From Antrodiella citrinella (lineage: Eukaryota; Basidiomycota; Agaricomycetes; Polyporales; Steccherinaceae), in the NCBI GenBank assembly GCA_004802725.1, contig SGPM01000032.1:62001-126000 (forward strand): a DNA stretch of 64,000 nucleotides. Reading direction: 5' to 3'. The notes under the pieces are model-generated. The model did not search any database, was not told the origin of the DNA, and saw only the letters and a list, made by a program, of their open reading frames with translations. Below are positions 1-13,483 of the stretch, piece by piece. The first letter of the stretch is position 1. Each line of letters opens with the position of its first letter. The translations under genes were made by a program, and so were the position numbers.

Positions 1-1222
1 CCACGTTTCATATCTACAGGAGTGGTCAGTCCTAGGTTCCAAGATCCTGGATACCTCCACGTCTATTCAAGTCGCCGAACGGGAAGCTTTCGGTCTCCTG
101 CGCAACGAGGTATCTGAGCAGTAACACTCGAATCGCCTTGCTCATACGCTCATGTGTCGTCAGGTCAATGCGCATACTACAGATCTAAGAAGAAACTCTC
201 GAATTTTGGACGAATTAGACGTCACCTTGGCTTTTGCTAATATCGCAGAGGAATACAACTTCGTGAGACCCACAATGCGAGAAGAGTACGTGGTCTGTAA
301 TATTGAAGCGCAACTATCATTGACGTCCCCGCAGCACATATTATTGCGTAGAGGAAGGACGACATCCCACTGTAGAACTCGGCTTACTTGGATCAGGAAG
401 AGTTTTCACTCCCAATACGGTTTCCTTCACGACTGATGGACCAATGCACATTATTACGGGTCCTAACATGGCCGGAAAGTCAACATTACTTCGTCAAACG
501 GCGCTGATCGCGATCCTTGCTCAAACAGGGTCGTTTGTACCTGCTCAGTCTGCTCAGATAGGTATCGTGGACCGGGTCTTCTCTCGGATAGGTGCGAGGG
601 ACGACCTGTTTCGCGACCGAAGCACTTTCATGGTTGAGATGCTCGAGACCGCTGATATTCTCCAGCGGGCCACTCCCCAAAGTTTGGCAAGTGCAAAGTA
701 TCTTGATCCGCTTCACGAGTCTTACCGAGTTGCAGGTCATTATGGACGAAGTTGGCAGAGGTACCACTGTTACGGATGGTGTCGCCATCGCGTTTGCTAC
801 TATTCATCACTTACTTACTGTCAATCGTTGCCGCGCAATGTTTGCAACCCATTTCCACGAGCTGGCTGACATGCTGGGATATTCCGATGATCACAATGGC
901 CGAGGCGCATTCGAACGGGTACGGTTCTACTGCACGGACGTAGACGAGACCTCGGTACGAGCCATTTTCGTGCCCATGCAACGAGAGCTGACTTTTGCAT
1001 GCTTAGGATGGTTTCTTCGCGTACTCCCATCGACTGAGACCCGGTGTCAATAGGGACAGTCATGGGCTGAAGGTGGCGCAGCTTGCAGGGATGCCCCCTT
1101 CTGCCATACAAATGGCGTCCGACGCCGTCTCTTGGTTCAGACAACGTCCGTTGTTCGAAAAGGACAAGACTCATTTACGAAATTTGGGGCAGTCACTCAT
1201 TTCGACACAGCAAAATCCGTAG
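1..1222 (+). CDS. MSH1: Mitochondrial DNA mismatch repair ATPase MSH1 (3' part, cut by window edge)
   Basis: MutS-family ATPase that recognises mispairs in mitochondrial DNA. Only the C-terminal half is present. Visible exons run 20-109, 164-285, 335-686, 736 to about 954, and about 1007-1222. The ATPase domain shows Walker [10 protein letters not shown], the [14 protein letters not shown] segment and Walker [10 protein letters not shown] followed by the FATHFHEL signature. Family knowledge: the [18 protein letters not shown] wording fits the fungal mitochondrial MSH1 branch better than nuclear MSH2-MSH6. The intron at 687-735 starts with GCAAGT instead of GT; with this GC-AG intron the frame runs through cleanly, so the apparent frameshift there is not real. 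The gene converges on the aconitase gene, with only about 65 bp between the stop codons. Confidence 0.9.
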
Positions 1223-1286
1223 TATTCGTACATTATATCCAAGTAATCTACCATAATTTTGGAGTCGACACAACATACCCTAAGGA

Positions 1287-4200
1287 CTAGTCGATGTGAG
1301 CACTAATGTGGTTTAATGCAGATCCTGCACGGAGCCATTTCAGTTGGTCTTTGGACATAGTATGTTTCGTGGGGATGGTGAAGATCTCGCCGTTACGCTT
1401 AGTAACTTTGAGAGCAATCTCAGCGTCGTATGAGCCGTTCAGCAAGTTTGCAAGTCCGTGGGTTTCGACGATATCACCGGAACCAATTCGAGAGTAATCT
1501 GCCTTATCAGCAAACCACAAGGGAAGGACGCCTTGTTTCTGCAGAGATAATGAGACAACATGTGCACCAATTGACATACGGTGAACTGACCTTCAAATTG
1601 GTTTCGTGAATACGAGCGAACGAACGTGCAACAATCATTGCGCAACCTAAACCAAGGGTCAAATTGTATCATGCTCGAGTACTGCATAGGCACTTACCAT
1701 AAAACCTGGGCTGCAACGCAGCATGCTCTCGCGCACTACCCTCGCCATAGTTGTCGTCAACGACAAGAGTCCAAGGTTGCTGTCGAGCTTTGAAACGTTT
1801 CGCAACGTTAGGAATGGTATCGGTCTCGGTCTGCGTGGCGTCATGGTCGTGATCCCATGCAACGTTCACCTCGCCGCCCTCATCGTTAGTGGCCTGGTGG
1901 AAACATGAGCACCGAAGGGCGAAACATGGACTCGAATGCAGCTCACGGTGATCACTGCATGCGATCGGTCAGCATTTGCAGCAGAGAGATAGAAAAAAAC
2001 TTACGAAGATTCTCAGAAATATTGCTGAGATGGCCTTTGTATTTCAACCACGGTCCCTAGTCAACAAGTCAGACAAGGTTCCATAGTCTCGCATTAAGAT
2101 GCACTGACAGCAGCGGAAATGTGATCCGTGGTGCATTTTCCTTTGACTCTCATCAGGACTTTCAGGTTAGGAAGCTCCAACCCTCGAGCGTTTGTACTTC
2201 CAAAATAGCTCGTGAAGGGTTCTAACAGTTCCAAGCGCTGCGAGCCTTCCTTTATGACTACCTGAGTTTCGGGTTGGGGCACAGGCGACGGCGTCGGATA
2301 GAATGAGGCCTCACCGGCGGTGAAACCATTCGCTGGCAAGTCTTGGCCCTTCGGTGGTGAGAACTTGAATGATTCGCCGGTCGGAAGGCGAATAGAATCT
2401 GTCGCAGGATTGAAAGACAGTTTTCCGACAAAGGACATTGCGGTTACGATGGTTGGGGAGGCCAGAAAGTTCATAGTCAAGCTATTACCGTCGTTACGTG
2501 CCTTGAAGTTCCTGTGTTCAAGATAAATAATTGAATTGCAGAGGATATGGGAAAGTCGTTACCGATTGAAGGACGTTAAGATAGCTTGGATGCCTTTTCA
2601 GTAGAGGATACTGTGTATAGAATTTTTCACTCACCATTTTCTTCTCCCTTCTTGTCATCACGTTTCCACTATCAAGAATGTGAGACAAAGAAACGGCTCG
2701 GAAATCAAAGGGACCGAACCTGCCCAATACAGGGACCACATGCGTTTGCGAGCACAAGAGCACCAACATCTTCGAGTGAGCTAGTAACATTGTCACGTTC
2801 CATCGTCGCTCGGATTTGCTCAGACCCTGGGGTGCAAAGAAACGGTACCTGTAGACAGGATAGCACTGAGAAAACAGGCGCCTCCCCAATGAACTATGCT
2901 TACCGTTGTCTTCAAGCCGACGGCCTTGGCCTGTCTGGCCAAATCCGCAACGCTAGTCTACGCTTGGATGAGATACACGAATGTGTCAGGACTGGAGAGT
3001 ACATACCATGTCCTGGTAAGAGGAGTTTGTACAAGAACCAATCAAACCGGCGGAGATCTCATCCTTCCAACCTTTCTCTCGTACCATGTCACCGAACTTC
3101 GATAACGGCGTTGCAAGGTCGGGTGTGAATGGTCCGTTTATAGTTGGCTCCAAGTCTGATATATTCTAGTGGATAAGGTCAATGATGATAGAATAGGCCG
3201 AGAAAGGAAGCGTCCTTACAATTTGAATGACTTCATCATACTCGGCACCTTCGTCGGCTGACAGGAAACCGTTTAAAGCAGCGGCATCAGCAGCTCTGGC
3301 CACAGGTGCACGACCGGTGGCATTCAGATAGTCCCGCATGCTTTTACCGTACGGGAAAGTGGACGTTGTTGCGCCGACTTCAGCGCCCATATTTGCCACC
3401 GTAGCCAATCCTACACAGAACTTTAACACCTAATTAGTAATTCTAAGGTTATTGCATACCAGTACAAGACTGTGTGAAGACTCCAGGTCCGAAATATTCC
3501 AGGATACGACCAGTTCCACCCTATGAAAGAATATTAATAACCGCGGTTCACGATTAGAAACATGCTTACGCGAACAGTGAGCTTGCCAGCCAGATGCAAG
3601 ATCAAATCCTTAGGTGTTACCCAACCATTCATTTCACCAGTCAAATGCACGCCTAAGATATCGAGATCAGTGAGTCATCCAAGCAACAATGCGTGCCCAG
3701 AATCCCGACCAGTAATCTGAGGTGCTTTCAGTTCCCATGGGGTCCCTGTCAAGGCATCGACAGCGTCCGCCCCACCAACACCAATTGCTAGTAGACCGAG
3801 ACCGCCAGCGTTCGGGGTATGCGAATCTAGAGTCACTATCAGTTCGTAAATGCTTAAAGAATCATTGCAAAAATATGTACCAGTGCCCAACCTATGATAT
3901 CGGTGATCAGGATGAGGTAGGATGAAACGATAGCCGACTGCACTTACATGAGCATTCCTGGAGCAGCATAATTCTCGAGGACAATCTGATGTATAATTCC
4001 AGAGCCAGGTTTCCAGAACTCGATCCCATATTTCCGCGCAGCACTCTCGAGGAAGTCAAACACCTCTTGATTTGTTACAATGGACCGCTGCCAGTGTATG
4101 TATGCATGAGCACGCAAGCTCCTCGTAGGTTTGATAATACTCACTGGAAGATCAGCTTCTGCTCCACTGAGAGCTTGGATAAGATGATCACAGTGAATGC

Positions 4201-4690
4201 TGGCGGGTACAGCACATCTATCCATGCCTGCACTCATGAACTGCAACCTGCGGACATGTGAGCATACGGTACTTCTCACAGAAGTAAGACTTACAGTGCC
4301 ATCCTAAAGAACGTATGAGCCTTATTTAAGTACAGGTAGAGATCAAGACAGATAGAAGACGGACTGTGCAGAAGCATCCTGCATTGCCACCCTCTGCGGT
4401 TTCAGCTGCAGATATGTCTCCCCTCTCTTCAACACTCCATTGTCCAACGTTTCTTCCGGGCGATGAATATGACTGTAAAGAATCTTCTCCGCAAGCGTCA
4501 GTCGCCTTCCGTTCAAGATCTTCCTAACTTTCGCCAAGTTGTCCTGCAGCTGAGCGTACGGAGGCGTGATGGATGTACAGTCTTTTCCTGGTAGAGCTCG
4601 AGTGGAACGAGTAGCATAAGTCCTGTGCCTGCAGCTGGATTGCACACATCTCCTCAGCGCAAAAGAGGACATCTGTGCTGAAGACACCAA
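1287..4690 (-). CDS. ACO2: Mitochondrial aconitate hydratase, ACO2-like paralogue
   Basis: Iron-sulphur enzyme of the aconitase family. The start at 4690 (or the in-frame ATG at 4672) gives an Arg/Ser-rich N-terminus typical of a mitochondrial transit peptide. Many short exons encode, in order, [50 protein letters not shown] (cluster cysteine), [31 protein letters not shown] and [16 protein letters not shown], ending in KHTMSKDQ. The GSAREHAAL and [10 protein letters not shown] wording fits the fungal Aco2 branch, linked in yeast to lysine biosynthesis (homocitrate dehydration), rather than TCA-cycle Aco1; this is from family memory and only moderately sure. An 8-nt microexon (1947-1954) is needed to join SENL to ITATNDEGG. 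It shares strand with the upstream GH3 gene. Confidence 0.88.
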
Positions 4691-4970
4691 AGCAGCGACG
4701 ACAATGACCAGGAGCTGGACTAAGATAGTGTTACACTGTTACCATTAGTGCGAGCCAAAAGTTCAAAAGTTCTGGCGGAGTCACTGGCACTTCAAGAAAT
4801 AATTTGGACCGGGCCGGCCATGCCGCTAACGCTACACTACAGCACCAGTCGACGTCAGCTCTCCTGTTACTAGACTCTACAAGTCGTATACACATGGCTA
4901 TGATATACAGACAGGACATGGCCCCAATGATAAATTCGCAAACTTTTCGACAGCAGTACCATATAACGTC

Positions 4971-7900
4971 TTACGTTGGACTCGGAATAGTTCCTTTCAG
5001 CAGCAACTGCCTACTCGACGGTCCTACCATGACACCGATTGCACCACTTGGAACTTCCCACCTCTGTGTCACGACGTCCCAGATAGACACATCGTATCTT
5101 GACAGGTGGAAGCTGACTTGGCGTGACTCTCCTGCGGCGAGGTACACGCTGTCGAATCCCTTCAATTGGGAAGGGGGCGAGTTGGCGGAACTTGGGAGAG
5201 ACACGTAGAGTTGAGGGATCTGCTCTTCGTATGAGCCAATGAGTTTGAGACAAGACACAATTATTTTACCTCGTGCCCTCCAATGGCACCAGTATTCTTG
5301 AGGGTAAATGTCACGGCGATGACCTTCGTGTGCAATCTATATGCAGCCGTCAATACGCAAAATTTGCATCGTAAGAGCACATGAGAACGCACTCCAAATC
5401 AAGGGAGGAACCGTAACCGCTGCGAGGTGTGCCTCCAGCGGCAGAGCCGGAAACAGATAAGCTAGAGTAGGAAAACGTCGTATACGACAACCCAAAGCCG
5501 AACTCATAGCGAGGAGTAATATTGGCCTTTCTATAGTTTAGCATGCGTCTGAATGACGTGAACGTATACTCACAGCGTCGAAATGCCTATAGTCGATGAA
5601 CAGCCCTTCCGTATAGTTGATTTGAACTATATTCGCTGATGAAGTGTAGTCTATCTTCGCGCAATAGTCATCGATAGATTTTCCAACTGTGTATGGTAGC
5701 CGTCCGCTGCCTCGCTGGTGAGTGATACCGAACATGTACATAAAAGCTTCCGATCATCGGTTACCTTGGATTGTAGTCACCATAAAGGATATCGACCAGA
5801 GAATTTCCTGGTGTATAAAGTCAGATCATGGAGCTTGAGCAAAATGCGTACGAGGTATTTACCTGCTTCTTGTCCTGGAAGACCGCTCCATACCTGGGAA
5901 TGCGCATTAAATATACTGATCAGTGTACGAGCAAGGAATGCGCCGTACCAGAGCCGTGACATTCGGATTGTCGATCCACGCCTCTACGATTATGGGTCCC
6001 ACAGTGTTGACAACCACAACGGTGTTCGGGTTCACGGCGGCGACAGCATTAATGAGAGCATCCTGCGTGCAGCGTGAACAGTCTCAGAAATGATGAAGAC
6101 GCGATTGAACCCTGAACTCTTACCCCATCGTACCAAGCCTGTAAATCATTTCGATCTCCGTCGTTGCCGTCAACGGGTGTTCCCAGTTCGCCACTGTCTG
6201 CAGTGACGAACACGAAAGCAACACTCTTCCCAGTAACTGTTTGCACGGCGGCATCCAAGTCAGAGTCGCTCAAAGATGACGAAACCTCCGAGCCCTCGGA
6301 TGTAGCTCGCGTTGAAATTGCATCGACAGGCTATCGCGAGCTGGGTTGTCAGTCACGGCCTCATGTAAGCACCAATGGTAGAAACATTACCGCAATTAGG
6401 TATGGGAAATCGGCAGTGCTGAGTAGAAGGTCAGTATGAAGTGTCTCAGAGCAACGCGCATAAATCATACCCGCTTCCCCAACCCTCGGCGAGTACACCT
6501 GTATTGCAGGCGTGTAGAAAACAGCTAACGTTCCACGTCACATTCGATAAACACATATAGCAACGGCAAATGAAATTACCTGTTGGGTCCCCAGAAGTTC
6601 GAGCCAGCTCCGGAACCTGACAAGCAGGAAAGGGCATCGTTAGGAGGCGATGCCAACGCCGAAATATCATGTTGGAAACCCACCGACGATAGCTATTGAA
6701 TGAGGCTTCCTAAGAGGTAGCGCGTTACCAATATTTTTCAGAAGGACAGTTGATGTAGCTCCAATTGTTCGGATTAAACTGAATGATTGTTGAGCCAAGA
6801 CTTCAGGTTCGCTATGAATTATAGCGACCTACGTCTTATGATCACCCTGCACATCTACGGGTGGATGAAATACTCCAAGAGGGTCCCTCGTGTCAAAATT
6901 GACCGCGGGATAGCCAGAATCCTGACCCAGTAGGTACCTGTATTGGGGAGACAGGTCATTGAGGGTGAATGGATGATCAAATGCTTTTCGTACCACGCCG
7001 CTAGAATCCGTGTAGCCATATCCTACAGAGCTCATTGTATCAGTTTTTTTGACATGGTCGTGGCGGAAACTCACGTCTATGCGAACGTTCGTTATTTGGG
7101 ACTGAGAGACCGCTGTTACCAGGTTGGAACCGAAGGGGCTAACTTTCAAATTAGAGAGTCAACAAACAGAGTCAACAAGTAGCCCGACTTGTACCTGAGG
7201 CCTAACGGAGCTCCTGGCATTGTCATCTAGCGCATCATGTGAGCAGGTGACGACGTTCAACAAGAGCACAAAACTGACATCAAGGCCTTGGTTGGCAGCG
7301 TCCGTGGAATGCGTGGCAGACCAATCTGACGAGGAGTGTTAGAGCTTGCGTTTGGTCGCAGCGGCAGCTTCAAACAGTTACCTGACATGATGTCTAGTAC
7401 AAATTGTGTCAGAATAATACCTGCAGTAAAACGACTCTAGACCCACAGCCTTGGAAAGCAAGCTCTGTTTTCAAAAGCCCGTTCAACGTGTTGTTGTTCT
7501 GACATGCAAATGTGCCGTTGACTGTATTCGTGGTGATCAGGACGTCGGCATCATACAATTCAACCGCAACTTCGCTCTCACTCTGGTCTAATCAAAGGTA
7601 GTTCAGCGAGGGCAGACAAGTTAGTAGAAGAGGAAATACTCACTATAACTGCACATCACTGATGCCACATTCGCTTGCACACTGCGCAGAAACTCGTATC
7701 CTATAAGCTAGTGATCAAGCTTATTTTTGGTCGGGTAACTCACTGGATGAAGGTACACTTCATGTTGCTAGCAGCCGCTCAGCATCAACAGTCGTGTATG
7801 CACCATCGTAATGAACCCACCGTGCTAAAGCATCAATTCAGATAAACGACTAGTTACGAACGGGACAATCACATACCGGTCGTCAACGTTAGACGAACTA

Positions 7901-9166
7901 GCGTCACGCGAGTGCTCCTGTTCACTATTGAGGAATATAAGTCAAGACCCAGCAGTTGGTATATGACAATGAGGGATCATGAAGCATACTCGCGCACTTG
8001 TTGATGATATGTTTGGCAACTGCTTGTACACCCTGGGATTGTATACCCATGATTGTTTCGTACGCCCCTTCACCCGAGAGATACGGGTCCCCGCCAAATC
8101 TGAAGGTGGAAAATGATTATCAGCAATTTGAACAACGTAGTTTCATGGTTAGACTAACCCCTCCCAGGCTCGCCCAGAGGCAGGAGCTCGCATCAGATTC
8201 CTGCATGCAAAGGTTTATAGCCCACGAGACAAGGTCAAAGATTATGGAGACGTACATCATGGGGCCTAGTTGGACTTGAATACCTACGAAAACGAAATCA
8301 GAAATGAACGTGTAAAGTTGATCAAAATCCATAGCTTTACCCTTTCCTCTGAATTCGGCTCCCATTGCAGAACCTCGAGCCCTCATCAAGGTCTTATTAA
8401 ATCTAGCGAAAAACTATGCTAAGAGTGTTTCACTCAGGTAAGAGTGAAGCGAGCGTACGTGGCTGCTACATTGATTCCTCTGGAAGAAAGTCCGCATATA
8501 TCAGGGAATGTAAAATCGGACGAGGAAAATACTCACGCAGGGAACACCGATACTTTATCTGTTCCGCGTACACCCAATGGACTGTCTGCATCGGTCGCAA
8601 GTCGGTCAGCAATTGATAGTGAAAATGGAGTTTGGCATACCTTCGAGGCACAGACCAGGGAAATTGATTGTAGAGATGGACGGTGTGTTGCCAACGCAAG
8701 GACCTTCCAAATCGGATAAGTCGCCATCTGCTCCACACCGTAGTTGCACGAGACCTACCAAGCATTGTTCCAACCCCTGGAATTTCCATGAGCACTTTTC
8801 TCATTGGTAATGATGAAGCTCGTACCTGTGGTCAATGACACTTTGTCGTTCAAAGTTAATTTTGCAACGGCAGTCCTGGCCTGCACGTTTCTTGATGTCA
8901 GTAAGCTTTTTGTAATTCAAGCGCATAGAGAGACCTTTGAATACGCCGTTTCCCATTCAGAAGAAGCAACTGAGTATGAAAAGCCGAGGTTACAGCTAGA
9001 GAAAATCCTCTATGCAAAGGTCACACTACCGGCGGTGACAAGAATTAGCCCTGACACACTCACAGGCTCTAGCAGATATTGGATGCTCACCACCTTGCCC
9101 ACGACATGCCTGGAGGGCGATGAACAGCGGGTAGGTTACAATCAGACTGAAGCTGAGACTGAACAT
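4971..9166 (-). CDS. Secreted GH3 beta-glucosidase without CBM1
   Basis: Glycoside hydrolase family 3 enzyme that releases glucose from cello-oligosaccharides. The start at 9166 gives a hydrophobic signal peptide (MFSLSFSLIVTYPLFIALQA) directly followed by an intron and then the mature N-terminus SSEWETAYSKA. Other landmarks in order are [63 protein letters not shown], the nucleophile motif MSDWSATHS split by an intron, [43 protein letters not shown] and the C-terminal fibronectin III-like domain ending near 4971. All the landmark exons I checked read through without a break. A 6-nt microexon lies at 7582-7587. It is a paralogue of the gene at 28555-32824, with shared intron positions around the nucleophile, but has no cellulose-binding module or Ser/Thr/Pro linker. 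Confidence 0.9.
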
Positions 9167-9747
9167 GGTTGGGATTTGCGTCGAAGAGGGACCGCGTGTG
9201 CATTCGGGATGGTTTTATAGGCGAATTTTTGGAGGGCTTGATCTGTAGACTCGGAAGGTGTGACAGCAACTGAACTTCGCCATAAAGGGTAGGGACACGA
9301 CCCGTTGCCATCCCTGCCACATGAACCAACGAATATGAGCGATCGGCTCTCTTCCACGAAAAGATGGTCGGTCTCAAGCAAACCCCATAAGTATCTGCCG
9401 TCACGCGCAGGGCGGTCGAAGGGTAAACTAGCAAAGGCACAAGAGATACCGTATGTGCTTCGCCTACGAGCGAGTCGTCATCACAATATTAATGAGACCA
9501 TGGCCATATAATCAACCGTGGCAACGGTTGGTTCGAGCAGTCTGATGGGAGTCCAGGGACATTCGTCAATCCCAGTCCACGAGCCACTCCGTCCGACAGC
9601 AAAGGAGTGATGCATACGAGATGATATAAGTGAGACACGAGGGTCCGAGCAAGTGGAAGTCGTCGGAGAAGTTCAATGTACACTGGCAGATTGAGTTGCC
9701 TATCTCGGACGCTGATTCCTGATCGGTGGCTCTTGATCGACGCTTCC
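9167..9747. promoter_or_regulatory. Divergent promoter region between GH3 gene and ASNSD1-like gene
   Basis: The 580 bp between two divergent start codons. On the minus strand a TATAAAA box lies at 9213-9219, about 50 nt upstream of the GH3 start codon, which suggests a short GH3 leader. No TATA box is evident for the plus-strand gene. I see no convincing coding exon in this stretch. Confidence 0.5.
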
Positions 9748-12117
9748 ATGTGCGGCATCCTCTTCACCTGCAGTCTCTCGCACCTTGCAGGCCCTCCACA
9801 ACACACCTCTCAACTAGGCCAAATCTTGCAGAAACTACGTGCAGAAAATTCGGCTCGAGGTCAGTGCCTAAGACGCAAAGATGAGTATATGCAGATCAAC
9901 TTGGATCTATAGGACCCGACGCTCAGGACTCCTGCAACTTCGACGTCGATGGCTCCGAGCTGAGTTTCTTCTCGTCCGAGCTCCATCTTAGGGGAAACGA
10001 ACATATATCACAACCTCATCGGAATGACAACGGTCACGTCTTATGCTGGAATGGCGAAGTGAGTTTTGCGATCTCAGATAATAAGCGCCCGTTTGGCTGA
10101 GACGAGAGGAGATTTTTGAAGGCATCGAGGTACGGTCCTTCTCGTTCGAATAGATCCACATTTTCTCATTTCCCCCAGATTTTGATCACAGAGAATGATG
10201 GTTTGAAACTCTTCGATTTGCTGCGGACTACGCGCTCAGCGGAAGAATTTAGAGATGTCCTAGCGACCATAGAGGGCCCGTAAGTGAGCTCTTTCATTAT
10301 AGCACTGATCTCAAAGCTGAACACAAATTCTTGAAGTTATGCTATTGTATACTATCACGTAAGTTGCACTCAATACTGTGGTATGCTGCGTCTCATGAGA
10401 ACCATATAGCCTATACTCCGTCGAATCTTCTTTGCCCGGGACCCTTTGGGAAGACGGTCCCTGCTTATTCACCTACCAAACGCTTCAAATCCTTCCATTA
10501 TCTTGACCTCAGTCTCCTTCGGCTCACATTCACTGGTCGCTCCCGAGGAGCTTTCCACCGACTGCATACATTTCTTAGACGTTGATCGTTTGAGGACTGT
10601 CACTGTCAGTGCTTGCTTACTCCAGATGTTCCTTCAACTAACAGCTTGTCTTCAGACGCCAGATGCTTTTGTTGCCTCCATGGGTCGAATATCTCGTGTA
10701 GCCGAGGGGAACATCTCTCCCTTTGTAAGTATCGGTAGACTTCGATCCTTTTGTGGTGTTTATCTGAGTCCGTTATAGGCAGAATCGCGTAAAGTAAATA
10801 CAAGTATACCTGACAATCCTCCAAAAACTGCAGATCTGGACAACATCCCTATGCACCTCTTGTCATCGGTAGATGGGCTCATTGCTCAACTGGATAGAAG
10901 CGTCATGCTCCAGACGTACAACATCCCACAGAGGTACATATTGTCTTTTGTTGTGTTGTTCCGCTGATCATTTTCTCTTAGTAGCGATAAGGGCAAAGCA
11001 CGGGTTGCTGTGTTGTTCAGCGGCGGTATTGACTCCACCGTGCTCGCTTTCCTTGCTCATCGGTATGCGCATATCTCAATATTAGGGTTTTATGACCCCT
11101 GACCAATCTCCTCAGTTACGTCGAACCAGAGGAACCCATAGACCTATTGAATGTTGCCTTCGAGAATCCAAGGAAAATTCTAGTCAAGGCAGAGGGAAAC
11201 ATCGGTGGTCTGCCAAAACGAGAAAAAAAGGCAAAATTGAAAGATCGACTGGATTATTCAACGGTGAACATACAGTACGATGTACCGGATCGACTGACCG
11301 GTCGACAAGAGGTAGAGGAACTGAGACGGTTGTGTCCTGGGAGGACGTGGAATTTTGTATGTCTTCCTTCATTGATTTCATACGTGAAGTTAACAGGTGA
11401 CGCAGGTTGAGATCGATGTACCTTACGATGAATCTCAAGCTGCTCGTCCTCGAGTCGAGGCGCTGATGTTTCCAGGGAGGACCATAATGGACCTGGTACG
11501 TGATTTCCTCGGTTCGCCAGTATAACGCTGATATATTGCAGCTCAGAGTCTTGCAGTAGCCCTGTATTTTGCGGCTCGCGGCCAGGGATACATACGGCAC
11601 CACCCTACTGCAAATATGCAAGCGTATACAAGTCCAGCGAAGGTGCTGCTCAATGGTCTTGGATCTGACGAACTGCTCGGTGGGTATGGTCGACATCGTG
11701 CGGTATTCAACGCGGGTGGATGGCATGCAATGATCTCTGAGGTTCGTCTCATCCAGAAAGTTTCAGAATAAGAAACTGAAAATATTGTAGCTTCAGCTCG
11801 AAATTGACCGAATACCAACCCGTAATCTTGGTCGAGATGATCGTGTAATATCCTCTCACGGAAAAGAAACACGCCATCCCTTCCTGTCCTTGTCTGTCGT
11901 AGCATTCCTTGCAGAGCTTCCAGTCCACCACAAGGTAGACCCGAGACTCGCCGCTGGATTAGGCGAGAAGATGCTGCTACGATTAGCGGCGCGGAAGTTG
12001 GGTCTAGTTGAGGCCAGCGCGAGGAAAAAACGGGCTATGCAGTTTGGGAGTCATTCTGCACGGATGGGAGCTGGTGAGACTGACGGTAAAGGCGATATCA
12101 ATATAATAGAGCAATGA
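9748..12117 (+). CDS. Asparagine synthetase domain-containing protein (ASNSD1-like)
   Basis: The start at 9748 gives MCGILFT, with Cys2 in the position of the Ntn glutaminase nucleophile. Successive exons give GPDAQDS, WNGE, LFDLLRTTRSAEEF, GPYAIVYYH and RRSLLIHLP (glutaminase-like half), followed by the PP-loop AVLFSGGIDSTVLAFLAHR, the NVAFENPR segment and LLNGLGSDELLGGYGRHR of the asparagine synthase half. The tail is Lys/Arg-rich and ends in NIIEQ. Family knowledge: this layout fits the ASNSD1 group, found from yeast to animals, whose biochemical role is poorly defined; it is not the main asparagine synthetase. Introns are short with GT-AG borders and I see no break in the frame. Confidence 0.88.
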
Positions 12118-12297
12118 AAATAGGTTTCATGAAACTGTAGCTTGGCTGGTGTTATAACTTGAAAGACAGCTTGATGCCTGAACTCGAAGGACTCGAATGA
12201 CGTGAAAGAACCGGCATTCGGCTATAATTAGGCGCTTGCGACGTACCTCTTCCGTTCACTGACACTTCGACCTCTGTCAGTCTCTTTGAACAACTTA

Positions 12298-13483
12298 ATG
12301 GCTCTCCAACTCGCCAACCGTCTAGTCAGTGAGTAGATATGACATACTGGATGTGTTCACATACTTAATTGCGCAATAGTTCCTCTGGGTGTTGCTGCTG
12401 CCGTCCTTCAAGCAAGTATCTACGATGTCCCAGGAGGTTACCGAGCAGTTATGTTCGACAGGTTTTCTGGTGTTCAAAATGAAGTTCGTACTTTCACCCT
12501 TTATATGAGACTGCTGTTGAAGTTTCTGGTAGGCCAAACCGGAAGGCACACATTTCCTAGTCCCTTGGTTGCAACGCGCAATCCTGTACGACTGTCGTAT
12601 CAAGCCACGAGTGAGTACTTCATTGTACCGTATGATTCGCACATCTCATTATGACACCCTCTAGAATATCTCCACTACAACTGGATCAAAAGATCTTCAA
12701 ATGGTCTCCATTACCCTGCGTGTTTTGTCGCGACCGGATGTGACACACCTGTCCAAGATTTACCAAAGCCTTGGAATGGATTATGACGAAAGGGTGCTGC
12801 CGTCCATTGGAAACGAAGTCTTGAAGAGTATCGTGGCTCAGTTCGACGCTGCAGAGTTGATCACGCAGCGAGAAGTCGTGCGTACTACTGTGATATTGTT
12901 AATTAACACATCTGACGGGTCTCCCGTGCTTAGGTCTCTTCAAGAATTCGAGAGGACTTGTTGCAGCGTGCTGGGGAATTCAACCTGACATTGGAGGATG
13001 TCTCTATCACACATTTGACCTTCGGAAAGGTGCGTAGACAGTCGACAATATAGTCACCTCAATACTGATGGTATCCTACAGGAATTCACACAAGTGAGGC
13101 TCGCTCTTTTGAACATGATTGACGTACCCTTATACTCTGACAGGCTGTGGAAGCAAAACAAATAGCTCAACAGGACGCGGAGCGTGCCAAATTTATCGTT
13201 GAAAAAGCGAGTATCAGCAAACTCGTGCAAGCATTATATTGACGGTATGATGTAGGCTGAACAAGAGCGTCAAGCCGCGGTCATTCGTGCAGAAGGAGAA
13301 GCAGAAGCAGCCTCGACCATCTCCCAGGCCCTGAACAAAGCCGGCGAGGCGTTCGTTGCTCTTCGCAAGATTGAGGCAAGCAAGGCGATAGTGCAGTCTC
13401 TGGCGAACAATCCGAATGTGACGTACATTCCAAGCGGTGGAGGAAACGTGCTGTTAAATGTGCCTACGGATGGCCGGCGATGA
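12298..13483 (+). CDS. PHB1: Prohibitin-1, mitochondrial inner-membrane scaffold
   Basis: SPFH/band-7 protein that forms ring complexes with PHB2 in the mitochondrial inner membrane. The start at 12298 gives [10 protein letters not shown] followed by an intron and the hydrophobic N-terminal segment [20 protein letters not shown]. Further exons give [96 protein letters not shown], the coiled-coil [20 protein letters not shown] and the end [10 protein letters not shown]. Predicted length is near that of yeast Phb1. Introns of about 46-70 nt interrupt it; one follows QNE and is 46 nt long. All key blocks are intact. Confidence 0.95.

Noticed and set aside
687..740. Apparent one-base frameshift in MSH1
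   Set aside because: A GC-AG intron with the consensus GCAAGT donor restores the frame exactly at the conserved Walker B.
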